A DNA stretch of 64,000 bases, taken from contig NZ_CP152049.1 in assembly GCF_038630985.1 (NCBI RefSeq), forward strand, positions 3,553,501-3,617,500, written 5' to 3'. The notes under the pieces were generated by a model that made no database searches, was not told the origin of the DNA, and saw only the letters and a program-made list of their open reading frames with translations. Within the stretch, counting starts at the first letter, position 1. Each line of letters starts with the position of its first letter. Both the position numbers and the translations under genes were made by a program. This document shows, one piece after another, positions 36,023 to 44,259 of this stretch. Origin of the DNA: Paenibacillus sp. FSL H8-0548. GTDB taxonomy: Bacteria > Bacillota > Bacilli > Paenibacillales > Paenibacillaceae.

Positions 36023-37183
36023 ATGGAGTTAGAAAAAGAGCCGGCTGATCGTAGGCGCAAACGAAACATTAAAGCCGTGTTCATTGTTTTTATGGGATTG
36101 TTACTATTTTTTACGTTGTTCAGCAACACACTGGAGTCACTGACCTTGCCGAAAGTGAGAACGGAAAAGGCAGCTAACGGAAGTCTTTTATTTAGTATTG
36201 AAGGTAACGGTATACTGCTACCGTTCGCCGAAGAAAGATTATTGAACCCTGCTGGCTGGAAGGTCCAAAAGATTCTCGTAAAAGAAGGGGATTATGTGAA
36301 GACGGGGCAAAAGCTTATCATTTATGATGGAAAAATTGCCGAACGAGTATTGGAAGATGAAATAACCAACATGGACAAGCAGAAAATCGAGTTGCAGAAT
36401 ATTCAGGATCAGTACATCGAGTCGATCTGGGAAGGGGACGAACTCCGTATTCGGAAAGTAAGTCGAGATATCGAAATGCGAAAACTTGATCTAGGCATGC
36501 AGGAACGTAAAATTAACGAGTTGAGAGACCTTCTAACAAGCCAACAGGAAATGACCGCCCCGTTCGATGGTATTATAACAAAATTGAATGCCCTTGAAGG
36601 GTTAACATCAGCGGGAGAACCGGATGTTCTTATCTCGAACAGCAGCCTAGGTTATCGAATGGATGTTTTTGCCGAGTCAAGGTTGCTTTCTAGCTTGGGG
36701 ATTTCGATCGGAGATAAGATAGAGGTCAAGGTAGATACAGGCCAAGAACAACAAACCCGTATGATCGAAGGCACGATTGATGAAGTAGTAAATGCACAAC
36801 CTCGTATCGTGAGCCCATCAGGTGAAGAAGCGGGGCTGACCCTAACAATCCCGCAGAAGGCTCTTCACATAAAGGTCTTTGATTCTGAGCTGAAAGGGGG
36901 TGAACAGGCAGAAATCAAACTCGAAAAACGCTCACACCAAGAGGGGGTGGTCATTTCCAATGAGGCAATTCATCAGGACCGTGACGGCATGTTTGTTTAT
37001 AAAATTGACGAGCAGAGAGGTGCATTAGGTAATGTCTTTGTTGCCCGTAAAGTCCGAATTCATTCTAGTGAAACGAATGACAAAGAAACGATGATTCAAT
37101 CGGACAGCCTCTATGAAGAGGATCTGATTATTCTGGAGAGCAGTGAGCCTTTACAAGACGGAAACCGCGTTCGTCTGCAATAG
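36023..37183 (+). CDS. HlyD/RND-type membrane fusion (adaptor) protein
   Basis: This 386-residue membrane-anchored adaptor has one N-terminal helix (near residues 14-33), a lipoyl/barrel-sandwich half (VKEGDYVKTGQKLIIYDG), a coiled-coil hairpin (about 110-185) and a second half with MTAPFDGIITKLNALEG. Such adaptors normally serve exporters, yet here one lies between a CUT1 permease pair and its solute-binding lipoprotein. AGGAGGAGG precedes the ATG, and the gene spacing supports one transcript. What it does in an apparent importer is unknown. Confidence 0.88.
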   Translation: MELEKEPADRRRKRNIKAVFIVFMGLLLFFTLFSNTLESLTLPKVRTEKAANGSLLFSIEGNGILLPFAEERLLNPAGWKVQKILVKEGDYVKTGQKLIIYDGKIAERVLEDEITNMDKQKIELQNIQDQYIESIWEGDELRIRKVSRDIEMRKLDLGMQERKINELRDLLTSQQEMTAPFDGIITKLNALEGLTSAGEPDVLISNSSLGYRMDVFAESRLLSSLGISIGDKIEVKVDTGQEQQTRMIEGTIDEVVNAQPRIVSPSGEEAGLTLTIPQKALHIKVFDSELKGGEQAEIKLEKRSHQEGVVISNEAIHQDRDGMFVYKIDEQRGALGNVFVARKVRIHSSETNDKETMIQSDSLYEEDLIILESSEPLQDGNRVRLQ

Positions 37184-37224
37184 TTAAGTAGGTATGCGAT
37201 AAAATTATAGGAGGAATTCATTCG

Positions 37225-38514
37225 ATGAAAAAGTGGCTGTGTATGATATTTATTGGTATTTTAATGACGTCAATAACCGCGTGCAGTTCTGGAGGCAGCG
37301 AGGAATTGGCAAGTACGGAGAAACCGATAAGCAAAGAGGGGCAAACAGTCGTTACTTTGTCTATGCAACAATCGAGCGCATTTTATCAGACGGCAGAGAA
37401 AAAGTTTGAAGAAAAGTATCCGGACATCGATCTGCAAATTCAGATCACAGATGATTATCAGAAATACCAAAAAACGACGAATACAGCGCTGCTATCAGGG
37501 AAAGGCCCGGATATCTTCGAAATAAGCAGCTTGCCTATCGACGATTATGTGAGAAATAAGCTTCTCTTGAACATGGATGAGCTCATGAAGCAAGATAAAA
37601 CACTGAATATAAGTGATTTGCAAATGAATATTTTGGATGAATTGAAGTTGAATGGCGGTATGTATGCCATGCCTTTCGGGTTCAGCCTGCGAGCATTCGT
37701 AGGCGATGGGGACATTCTTGAGAACAAGAACATTGACGATAAGAACTGGACCTGGAGGGAGTTTGAAAAGACTTCGAAGGAACTTGGGGAGAGCGGCACA
37801 GAACACCGCTATGCTGTAGCGAATGACCCGCCGGAGCTTCTCCTTCAAGAAATGATTGTTGATAAATACACAGAGTTCGTTGATCATACAGCGAAAAAGG
37901 CAAAGTTCGATTCTCCCTTATTCGTGGAAGTAATGCAACAAATTAAAAAAATGTATGATAATAAAGTCATGACTTCGGAACCGGCGGATATAGGCAAGCA
38001 AATGTTCTATTCTACCGTTTTGCAATCGCCGGCAGATTTTATCAATGGTCTGCATCTATTCTTCTCAAATCCGAAGCTGCTGCAAAAACCAGAACAAACA
38101 GGTGGAACGAGGATTATCACCGCTTCCCGGTTCGCCATTCAAGCCAAATCTCCGGTTAAAGAGGAGGCTTGGAAGTTTATTGCCTTCTTGTTATCCGAAG
38201 AAGGGCAATCCCTGCAAGAGAGACAAGGGTTTTCACTGCTTAAATCTGTGAATGAGAAGCAGATGAACGACATTCAGGAACAAGTTAAGAGCGGAACGTA
38301 CAAGCTTCCAGACGGGAAAGCTTCCAAGGTGTCGGACGAAGAATTTACTCAGTTCAAACAACTCATTAGTACAGCGGATAACTTTGCAGATGCGGACGGT
38401 AGTGTGATTTCCATTATAGGAGATGAGTCCAGATCATTTTTTAGCGAGCAAAAGTCTGCGGAGGAAGTAGCCAAGCTGATCCAGAACAAGGTGACAACCT
38501 TATTAAACGAGTAG
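37225..38514 (+). CDS. Extracellular solute-binding lipoprotein (CUT1 family)
   Basis: This 429-residue lipoprotein should catch the substrate for the two permeases. A signal peptide ends in the lipobox SITAC, with Cys20 lipidated. Family-1 solute-binding blocks follow: VVTLSMQQS, KFEEKYPDIDLQIQ, LLSGKGPDIFE and SPVKEEAWKFIAFLLSEEGQ. CUT1 ligands are usually oligosaccharides or glycerol-phosphodiesters. The VanY/VanRS context makes a wall-derived saccharide possible, but that is inference. A clear terminator follows and closes the operon. Confidence 0.9.
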   Translation: MKKWLCMIFIGILMTSITACSSGGSEELASTEKPISKEGQTVVTLSMQQSSAFYQTAEKKFEEKYPDIDLQIQITDDYQKYQKTTNTALLSGKGPDIFEISSLPIDDYVRNKLLLNMDELMKQDKTLNISDLQMNILDELKLNGGMYAMPFGFSLRAFVGDGDILENKNIDDKNWTWREFEKTSKELGESGTEHRYAVANDPPELLLQEMIVDKYTEFVDHTAKKAKFDSPLFVEVMQQIKKMYDNKVMTSEPADIGKQMFYSTVLQSPADFINGLHLFFSNPKLLQKPEQTGGTRIITASRFAIQAKSPVKEEAWKFIAFLLSEEGQSLQERQGFSLLKSVNEKQMNDIQEQVKSGTYKLPDGKASKVSDEEFTQFKQLISTADNFADADGSVISIIGDESRSFFSEQKSAEEVAKLIQNKVTTLLNE

Positions 38515-38531
38515 CAATCATTGAAACTGAT

Positions 38532-38560
38532 GCAGCGCGTATCACTTGCGCTGCTTTTTT
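38532..38560 (+). terminator. Intrinsic terminator after the transporter operon
   Basis: GCAGCGC (38532-38538) pairs with GCGCTGC (38548-38554), followed by six T residues. Confidence 0.88.
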
Positions 38561-38697
38561 AAAGCTATCAACATAGAAAATAATAAATGCTTGCAAAGCG
38601 AAATGTTCTGAATTACCGTCACTAAGCAACAAAAATGAATCAAATAGATAACAAATTAGTTGGAACAAGCCCTGACTCAATAAGGAGTTATCCATAT

Positions 38698-38722
38698 CAA
38701 CCACGTCCTATGGACGTGGTTG
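38698..38722. terminator. Hairpin after the GntR gene
   Basis: CAACCACGTCC and GGACGTGGTTG form a perfect 11-bp stem with a TAT loop, just beyond the stop of the leftward GntR gene. Almost the same hairpin recurs at 41417-41442. No T run follows on either strand, so efficiency is uncertain. Confidence 0.6.
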
Positions 38723-38740
38723 TCTGTTCATAATTGCATT

Positions 38741-39106
38741 TCAATAAACTACTTTCAAAAGTTCAAAAACTTCTTCTATCGTGAGGCCAAAGGATTTGTA
38801 ATACGAAGTATCAATAACCATCTGCTTCAGGAGCATTTCATTGCGTTTTTGAAGCATCTTATCGGGAGAGAGATCAGCGACAAAACATCCTTTGCCGGTT
38901 ACAGTATAAATCAAACCATGTCGTTCGAGTTCTTCCCACGCATTTTTGACGGTAATGATACTGACACGAAGCTCCGCAGCCGCTTGTCGAATAGGTGGCA
39001 AACTGTATCCATTCTCTAGCTCACCCTTGAAAATTTGAGCGCTGATTTGTTCAAAAAGCTGCTGATAAATAGGTTTATCAGATGTGTTCGAAATCGCTAT
39101 GTTCAT
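38741..39106 (-). CDS. GntR-family regulator (YtrA-like)
   Basis: This 121-residue short GntR protein has only an N-terminal winged helix (LPPIRQAAAELRVSIITVKNAW) and a small helical tail for dimerisation, the layout of the YtrA subfamily. Such proteins repress the ABC transporter operon in which they are encoded. It is the last of three leftward genes and abuts the permease gene by one base. The perfect palindrome at 40634-40653, before the first gene, is its likely operator. Confidence 0.88.
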   Translation of the reverse strand: MNIAISNTSDKPIYQQLFEQISAQIFKGELENGYSLPPIRQAAAELRVSIITVKNAWEELERHGLIYTVTGKGCFVADLSPDKMLQKRNEMLLKQMVIDTSYYKSFGLTIEEVFELLKVVY

Positions 39107-39759
39107 TATATTTCCACTTTCTCAAACCGTTTGTTGGCAATATGATAAGCAATTACCGTAAATATCGCAAAAATGACGATACCGGTGATCAAGATGGATA
39201 GTTGAATGGCCAAATTGTCAGCACTAGTTCCTTTGAAGAGATCAAAGACGAACGAATTTTGTATGCCGAGCCATTCTGCACCCCCGGCAAACAGTATAGC
39301 AGCTGTAATGGATACAATCGCTGCCGCGCCGTATTTATACGCCGTCTTGTAATACATGATAATAAAAATAATGTTGAAAATCGCCAGCATGACGAAACAG
39401 AGCCCCCAGAAACCAAAGGAGGGTGCGAAGAAAAAGTACTTCAGATTCGGATACAAACGTAGTGTTATCACGCCATAGATCATGGCAACAACAATATGCA
39501 TGACCTCCAGGATTACAATAACCGACACCCTTGCTTTTACAATGTCTTTTTTGGTAACAGGCATCATACTTGAAAATATTAAATCGTTCTGAGTTTTATA
39601 GCCTGCAAACATGTTCGGTACTGTAAGAAAACAAAAGTAAAGGATGACAAGGAAATATAACCATCCAGGAATGAGCATTAACGCGCCTGTCAAAAAAGGC
39701 ATGAAATAAAAAAAAGGGTTTACGCCTAACTTTAATTCTTTTATTAATAAGTTATACAT
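39106..39759 (-). CDS. ABC-2 type transporter permease
   Basis: This 217-residue permease has about six hydrophobic helices in the style of ABC-2 exporter subunits; PVTKKDIVKARVSV near residue 70 is the family's conserved cytosolic loop. It overlaps the ATPase gene by eight bases at its start and the GntR gene by one at its end, giving a compact operon. Such YtrA-linked transporters often respond to cell-wall antibiotics or antimicrobial peptides; that role is inferred here. Confidence 0.82.
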   Translation of the reverse strand: MYNLLIKELKLGVNPFFYFMPFLTGALMLIPGWLYFLVILYFCFLTVPNMFAGYKTQNDLIFSSMMPVTKKDIVKARVSVIVILEVMHIVVAMIYGVITLRLYPNLKYFFFAPSFGFWGLCFVMLAIFNIIFIIMYYKTAYKYGAAAIVSITAAILFAGGAEWLGIQNSFVFDLFKGTSADNLAIQLSILITGIVIFAIFTVIAYHIANKRFEKVEI

Positions 39760-40606
39760 ACATATCCTCCTTTTTTGAGCAGTAGATCATGATCTCCTCA
39801 AGATTCGGTACGGATGATTTAATGTCTGATGATGGTTCAAAGTCTTTGGTATGGATCAAGCCTGTAAAGCCAAAAGAATTGATTTTGTAGGCGATTAGTT
39901 GGTTTTTGACCGTATCCAATTGCTCTTTCTTACCATTCAACAAGCGATACGTATCGATAAATTCTTCCTTCTCCGCACTGTTGATAATCTGTCCGTTATG
40001 GATATAGGTAATATAATCTGCGCATTTTTCCAAATCGGATGTGATATGAGATGAAAACAGGATGCTGATTTCGCCATCTTGCACCAGCTCCTGAAAAATA
40101 TCCAGCAGATTGTCTCTGGCAATTGGATCTAGTCCACTTGTTGGTTCATCCAGAATAAGAAGCTTTGCGCCGTGTGATAAGGCAAGGGCCAAGCTGTATT
40201 TTACTTTCATGCCAGTTGATAATTCAGCTATTTTTTTGTCTTCAATCAAGTTGAATTTTTTCAAATACTTGTAATAGGTTTTATCATCCCAATTTGAATA
40301 GAACCTTTTGATCATATTCGTTAACGTTTTGATTTTACTGCGCGTATAAAAGTTGATGTCTCCAAATGCAAAGCCAATCTCTTGTTTCAATTGAACTTCA
40401 TGCTCGGTCATGTTCCTGCCTAAAATCTGAATCTCGCCGCTATCCATGCGTATTAAATTCAAAATGGATTTAATGGTGGTTGTTTTTCCTGCGCCATTGG
40501 CTCCGATAAATCCCATAATATAACCCTTTTCCAGTTGAAAAGATACGTTTTTTAATTGAAAATGTTCGTATTTTTTATTTAAATTTTTGATATCTAATGC
40601 CAGCAT
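39752..40606 (-). CDS. ABC transporter ATP-binding protein (YtrB-like)
   Basis: This 284-residue ATPase powers the ABC-2 permease encoded after it. Walker A (GANGAGKTT), signature (LSTGMKVKYSLALA) and Walker B (LLILDEPTSGLDP) are intact. The signature has Thr-Gly-Met in place of Gly-Gly-Gln, as in other GntR-linked YtrB-type ATPases. It is the first gene of the leftward operon, 28 bases from the palindromic operator. Confidence 0.92.
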   Translation of the reverse strand: MLALDIKNLNKKYEHFQLKNVSFQLEKGYIMGFIGANGAGKTTTIKSILNLIRMDSGEIQILGRNMTEHEVQLKQEIGFAFGDINFYTRSKIKTLTNMIKRFYSNWDDKTYYKYLKKFNLIEDKKIAELSTGMKVKYSLALALSHGAKLLILDEPTSGLDPIARDNLLDIFQELVQDGEISILFSSHITSDLEKCADYITYIHNGQIINSAEKEEFIDTYRLLNGKKEQLDTVKNQLIAYKINSFGFTGLIHTKDFEPSSDIKSSVPNLEEIMIYCSKKEDMYV

Positions 40607-40633
40607 ATTGTCTCCTCCAATTCAAAATTGTGC

Positions 40634-40653
40634 ATATTGTGCATGCACAATAT
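40634..40653. promoter_or_regulatory. Perfect 20-bp palindrome, probable GntR operator
   Basis: ATATTGTGCATGCACAATAT is a perfect palindrome 28 bases upstream of the first gene of the ATPase-permease-GntR operon. A partial extra half-site, TTGTGCA, lies just beside it at 40629. YtrA-type regulators bind sites of this kind. Confidence 0.85.
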
Positions 40654-40930
40654 ATCATCGAGACCGTTCTTATGTCAATAACTTTTATCAAAGCCATTCT
40701 TTCAAAGATTCACACATTCCTCTAGACTTCATCAACCAATATAAAACCATTTTATCAGATTTTTATTGGTTGATGGAGACCTATAAGGTTAGACTGTGAA
40801 TATGGAGCGAATGCGTAGCGCTTATTAATCTAAGCAAACTCAGATTCAATCGTGTTTTCTTTAAATGAAAGTGAAAAATCATAAGGAGAAAGGTAGGGCG
40901 CACGAAATCATTTTTTGAATGGAGGTTAAC

Positions 40931-41365
40931 ATGATGAAACCACACATTACCGTACTCACATTGGGAGTAGATGATCTGGAAAGATCGTTAACGTTCTACA
41001 GGGACGGATTAGGTTTTCCGACGGAGGGGATCGTGGGCAGAGAATTCGAGCATGGTGCGGTTGCTTTTTTTGACTTGCAGGCGGGATTGAAGCTTGCCAT
41101 TTGGAACCGTAAGGATCTCTCTCATGAAACGAAAGTTCCTCTATTGCCGCCAAGCTCAACTGAAATGACAATCGGTCATAATGTCGGCAGCAAAAAAGAA
41201 GTGGATAGGATTATGTTGCAGGCTGAGCGGGCTGGAGCCAGCATCACGGATCCTGCGCACGACGCCTTCTGGGGAGGATACTCCGGACATTTCCTCGACC
41301 CTGACGGCCATTTGTGGGAAATAGTTTGGAATCCCGCATGGGATATTGAGGAGCACGTCGTCTGA
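40931..41365 (+). CDS. VOC-family protein
   Basis: This 144-residue vicinal oxygen chelate protein starts with HITVLTLGVDDLERSLTFYR and ends with YSGHFLDPDGHLWEIVWNP, the two metal-site blocks of glyoxalase-like proteins (His near the N-terminus and the final Glu). ATG 40931 lies six bases behind GGAGG; the frame start at 40919 precedes that site. Substrate unknown. A 25-bp copy of its 3' end occurs at 25440, apparently a relic of another copy. Confidence 0.87.
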   Translation: MMKPHITVLTLGVDDLERSLTFYRDGLGFPTEGIVGREFEHGAVAFFDLQAGLKLAIWNRKDLSHETKVPLLPPSSTEMTIGHNVGSKKEVDRIMLQAERAGASITDPAHDAFWGGYSGHFLDPDGHLWEIVWNPAWDIEEHVV

Positions 41366-41408
41366 ATCTACCGCTCGAGTTAGGCCAGATGTATCCCCTA
41401 GGTTCCAC

Positions 41409-41450
41409 AAATAAAAACAACCACGTCCATAGACGTGGTTGTTTTTATTT
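41409..41450. terminator. Bidirectional terminator between VOC and MFS genes
   Basis: A 19-bp perfect stem (41409-41427 with 41432-41450) is built from an A-rich and a T-rich arm around CAACCACGTC and closes on four bases. It serves both convergent genes. Its core matches the hairpin at 38698. Confidence 0.9.
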
Positions 41451-42646
41451 TACCAAGCGCTAGCTGATTGTTTTTCTTTCCACATCATTGTAATGACAAG
41501 ACCAATAAACATAATGACTGCCGCAAAGAGATACGGATAGTTGATGTTTACATCAAATAATATACCGGCTAACGCAGGTCCGGCAATAGTGCCGAGGCTA
41601 GTATAGGTTGAGTTCATTCCAGCAACAAATCCTTGTTCTTTCCCAGCCGTTTTTGATAAATAGGTCGTTAATGCTGGCCGCAGCAAGTCAAATGCGAGAA
41701 AGATGAAGCAAGTGACTAGCAAAATGGCTAAATAGCTGGAGATCATAGTGGATGCTACCGCTAATGCTACGCCAGCAATTAAGCAGATCTGGATGAGTTT
41801 TTTTTCACCGAGTTTATCTACCATTTTACCAAACATAAAGACCTGAACTACAACCCCGAAGATTGCACTTATTGTAATAATGGTTGCAATATCTTTTGGA
41901 GTGAAACCAAATTTATGATCTGAAAACAGACTGAATATGGTTTCATATGCGGATAAACCAAAGGCCAGTACAAATACAATAATAAAGGCAATAATGTATT
42001 GCGGATGAAGCGAACGTTTAAGATCAGATACAAAGCTGGTCCCTTTTTTGAGATGAGAAATTTCCAGAAGTTGCTGTTTCGTTAACGGCTCTTTTAAAAT
42101 AAACAGGGATGAAATACATGTTATCAATGCGAAGCCAGCAGCAAAATAGAAGGGGGCACGCACACCGAGCTCAGCAATAAAACCTCCGATACCTGGACCA
42201 ATAATAAAACCGATGCTAATGGCGGCAGAAATATAGCCCATCGCTTTTGGCCTTTCCTCTACTGAGGTAATATCTGCAATAAAGGCAGTTACGGCTGGCA
42301 TAATAAATGCACCGCTAATGCCTCCTAGAATTCTGGATAAATAAAGCACGGATACATGTGTACCTAAACCAAAGATTACCTCAGATATACTGAAGAGGAG
42401 TAAGCCTATGATGATCATTTTCTTTCTGCCATAAGTATCAATCCATCTTCCTGCCAGGGGAGACATAAGAAATTGTGCGAACGCAAAGGCCGCCATAAGA
42501 TAGCCCATCGTTTGTCCTGATAAATGCATAATATTCATAAACGATGGTATAACAGGGACGATAAGTCCAACTCCTAGAAAAACAATGAATATATTACTTA
42601 ATAGAATGAGTAAGACTGTTTTTTGTTCTTTCAATGGTTTCGTCAT
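41450..42646 (-). CDS. MFS drug efflux transporter (TetA/NorA-like)
   Basis: This 398-residue transporter has twelve predicted helices, motif A (GRWIDTYGRKKMI) and the antiporter motif C region (YISAAISIGFIIGPGIGGF) that marks drug/proton antiporters. It lies 24 bases behind a TetR regulator in a leftward operon, the usual efflux-pump arrangement. The drug cannot be predicted. Confidence 0.9.
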   Translation of the reverse strand: MTKPLKEQKTVLLILLSNIFIVFLGVGLIVPVIPSFMNIMHLSGQTMGYLMAAFAFAQFLMSPLAGRWIDTYGRKKMIIIGLLLFSISEVIFGLGTHVSVLYLSRILGGISGAFIMPAVTAFIADITSVEERPKAMGYISAAISIGFIIGPGIGGFIAELGVRAPFYFAAGFALITCISSLFILKEPLTKQQLLEISHLKKGTSFVSDLKRSLHPQYIIAFIIVFVLAFGLSAYETIFSLFSDHKFGFTPKDIATIITISAIFGVVVQVFMFGKMVDKLGEKKLIQICLIAGVALAVASTMISSYLAILLVTCFIFLAFDLLRPALTTYLSKTAGKEQGFVAGMNSTYTSLGTIAGPALAGILFDVNINYPYLFAAVIMFIGLVITMMWKEKQSASAW

Positions 42647-42670
42647 GAAGAAATACCTCTCTCTGTAAAA

Positions 42671-43252
42671 TCATAGCTGTGAAATACCTCTCCAAAATAT
42701 GGTCCATGAGGCATGTAATTTATCATCCAAACGTTTTTCATTATTCCCATATGCAAGCTCTAACATGATCGAATCAACGACACCTAAGAAAGCAAGAGTA
42801 GGGATGGAGGCGACATCTTCCATGATGGCTTTGGCATCGATCCAATCTTGAAACTTGCTTTCAAGTACGGTTTGAATTTTTTCTTCCGTATCCATTACTT
42901 CCTCATTGATCGCTGCTGCCAGATGGAGAGGGGGAAAAAAAGACATACGGAGCCAAAACTTTAACTGCTCACTCTTTTGAAACAATTCAATAACCAATTG
43001 CAGATAGCCAAATAAATCTGCTTTGGGATTGTGCTTGTCCACTTTACTCAAATATTTTAGTTTCGATGAGGTTTCTGCCTCTTTGGCATCTTGCAATACC
43101 TGTAGAAATAGATCATCTTTCCCTTTGAAATGAGCATAAAGAGACTGTTTTCTCATACCAACATCCTCGGCAATTTGAGACAGAGAAGCTCCCTCATACC
43201 CATGAATGGTGAAAAATTTTAAAGCTACGTCTTTAATCTCATTACTTTTCAA
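42671..43252 (-). CDS. TetR-family transcriptional repressor
   Basis: This 193-residue repressor has an N-terminal helix-turn-helix (YEGASLSQIAEDVGMRKQSL then YAHFKGKDDLF) and a ligand-binding C-terminal domain. TTG 43252 follows GAGGTGAT; the in-frame GTG at 43261 overlaps that site. A palindromic operator lies just upstream at 43273. It is the first gene of an operon with an efflux MFS, which it presumably represses until the drug binds. Confidence 0.9.
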   Translation of the reverse strand: MKSNEIKDVALKFFTIHGYEGASLSQIAEDVGMRKQSLYAHFKGKDDLFLQVLQDAKEAETSSKLKYLSKVDKHNPKADLFGYLQLVIELFQKSEQLKFWLRMSFFPPLHLAAAINEEVMDTEEKIQTVLESKFQDWIDAKAIMEDVASIPTLAFLGVVDSIMLELAYGNNEKRLDDKLHASWTIFWRGISQL

Positions 43253-43272
43253 TATTATCACCTCGAATATTA

Positions 43273-43284
43273 ACGAACGTTCGT
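43273..43284. promoter_or_regulatory. TetR operator upstream of the repressor-efflux operon
   Basis: ACGAACGTTCGT is a perfect 12-bp palindrome inside TTAACGAACGTTCGTCAGTTA-like symmetry, 21 bases before the TetR start. It resembles operators of QacR/AcrR-type repressors. Confidence 0.75.
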
Positions 43285-43447
43285 CAGTTATTTTATCAAA
43301 TTTAATTTCTTTTTACAAATGTAAATTGCTCTCAATGTTTAGAGAGATTGGTGTACTGCATTTATGACGATCGTCACTTATCATATGATGGTCTTTTTAT
43401 ATATATTTATTTTCAGAATTGACTTTGTCTTAGAAGGAGTGGGAAGG

Positions 43448-44230
43448 TTGCATAGAGAAATGGAATTGGAAATAAAACAATACAGTATTAGAAAGGTTTT
43501 TAGTTTATGGGCTTTGGTCGCGTTGCCGATGGTCTTCTTTCGATTCATGTTGCTGCCGGTTCTTGCACCCATCGTCAGTTTTCATCCGGGTATTCTCTAT
43601 TGGATTCTTATGATTGTCGGCATGATCTGGCAGTTTGTACTATCTGTTTTCCTCTTAAAAAGAGAATTGGGCAATTTGAGCTGGGAGAAGCTAAAAAAAA
43701 GACTGTGGTTAAATCATCCAGTACATCCGAAAACGTTCAAGGTTTATAAAATCGCATATGCATTCACAATTCCAATCATTATGTACGCTTTTTTCTTTGA
43801 AAGCACTGGCTTGTTTGGTTTTATTGAAGAAACGATCAACCTTATTTTTCCATTGTTGGCCCCCGAGGATTATACTAGGATAGAAAATCTGGCTATCCCT
43901 GAATTTGTAGGGGCCTGGTATTTGCTCGGTATTGCTCTGATCAGTTGTCTCTTTAATTATTTACTAGGGGAAGAGTTATTCTTCCGAGGCGTTCTTTTGC
44001 CGAAGATGAAGGGAGCCTTTGGAAGATGGGATTGGGTCATGAACGGTGTTTTGTTCGCAACGTACCACCTTCATAAAGTATCGGAAATTCCTTTGTTTAT
44101 CGTTGGTTCGCTTTTTTATGGTTTTTTAAACGCCAAATACCGCAGCTTTTGGCCGGCTATCCTTATTCATGGAGTGGAAGCTATTCCATTGCTATTAGGC
44201 GTTACCGCCGTCATTTTAGGTTTTCTATAA
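43448..44230 (+). CDS. CPBP-family intramembrane glutamic protease
   Basis: This 260-residue membrane protease has several helices and the CPBP motifs: the catalytic EE in LGEELFFRGVLLPK, the His of VLFATYHLHK and the His of LIHGVEAIP. Bacterial members often act in bacteriocin immunity or signalling. TTG 43448 is eight bases after AGAAGGAG; the longer frame from 43364 would add a segment without a site. A two-component pair follows closely, so the three genes look like one operon. Confidence 0.87.
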   Translation: MHREMELEIKQYSIRKVFSLWALVALPMVFFRFMLLPVLAPIVSFHPGILYWILMIVGMIWQFVLSVFLLKRELGNLSWEKLKKRLWLNHPVHPKTFKVYKIAYAFTIPIIMYAFFFESTGLFGFIEETINLIFPLLAPEDYTRIENLAIPEFVGAWYLLGIALISCLFNYLLGEELFFRGVLLPKMKGAFGRWDWVMNGVLFATYHLHKVSEIPLFIVGSLFYGFLNAKYRSFWPAILIHGVEAIPLLLGVTAVILGFL

Positions 44231-44259
44231 CGATCCATTTCTAAGAGATGAGTGGTCAA

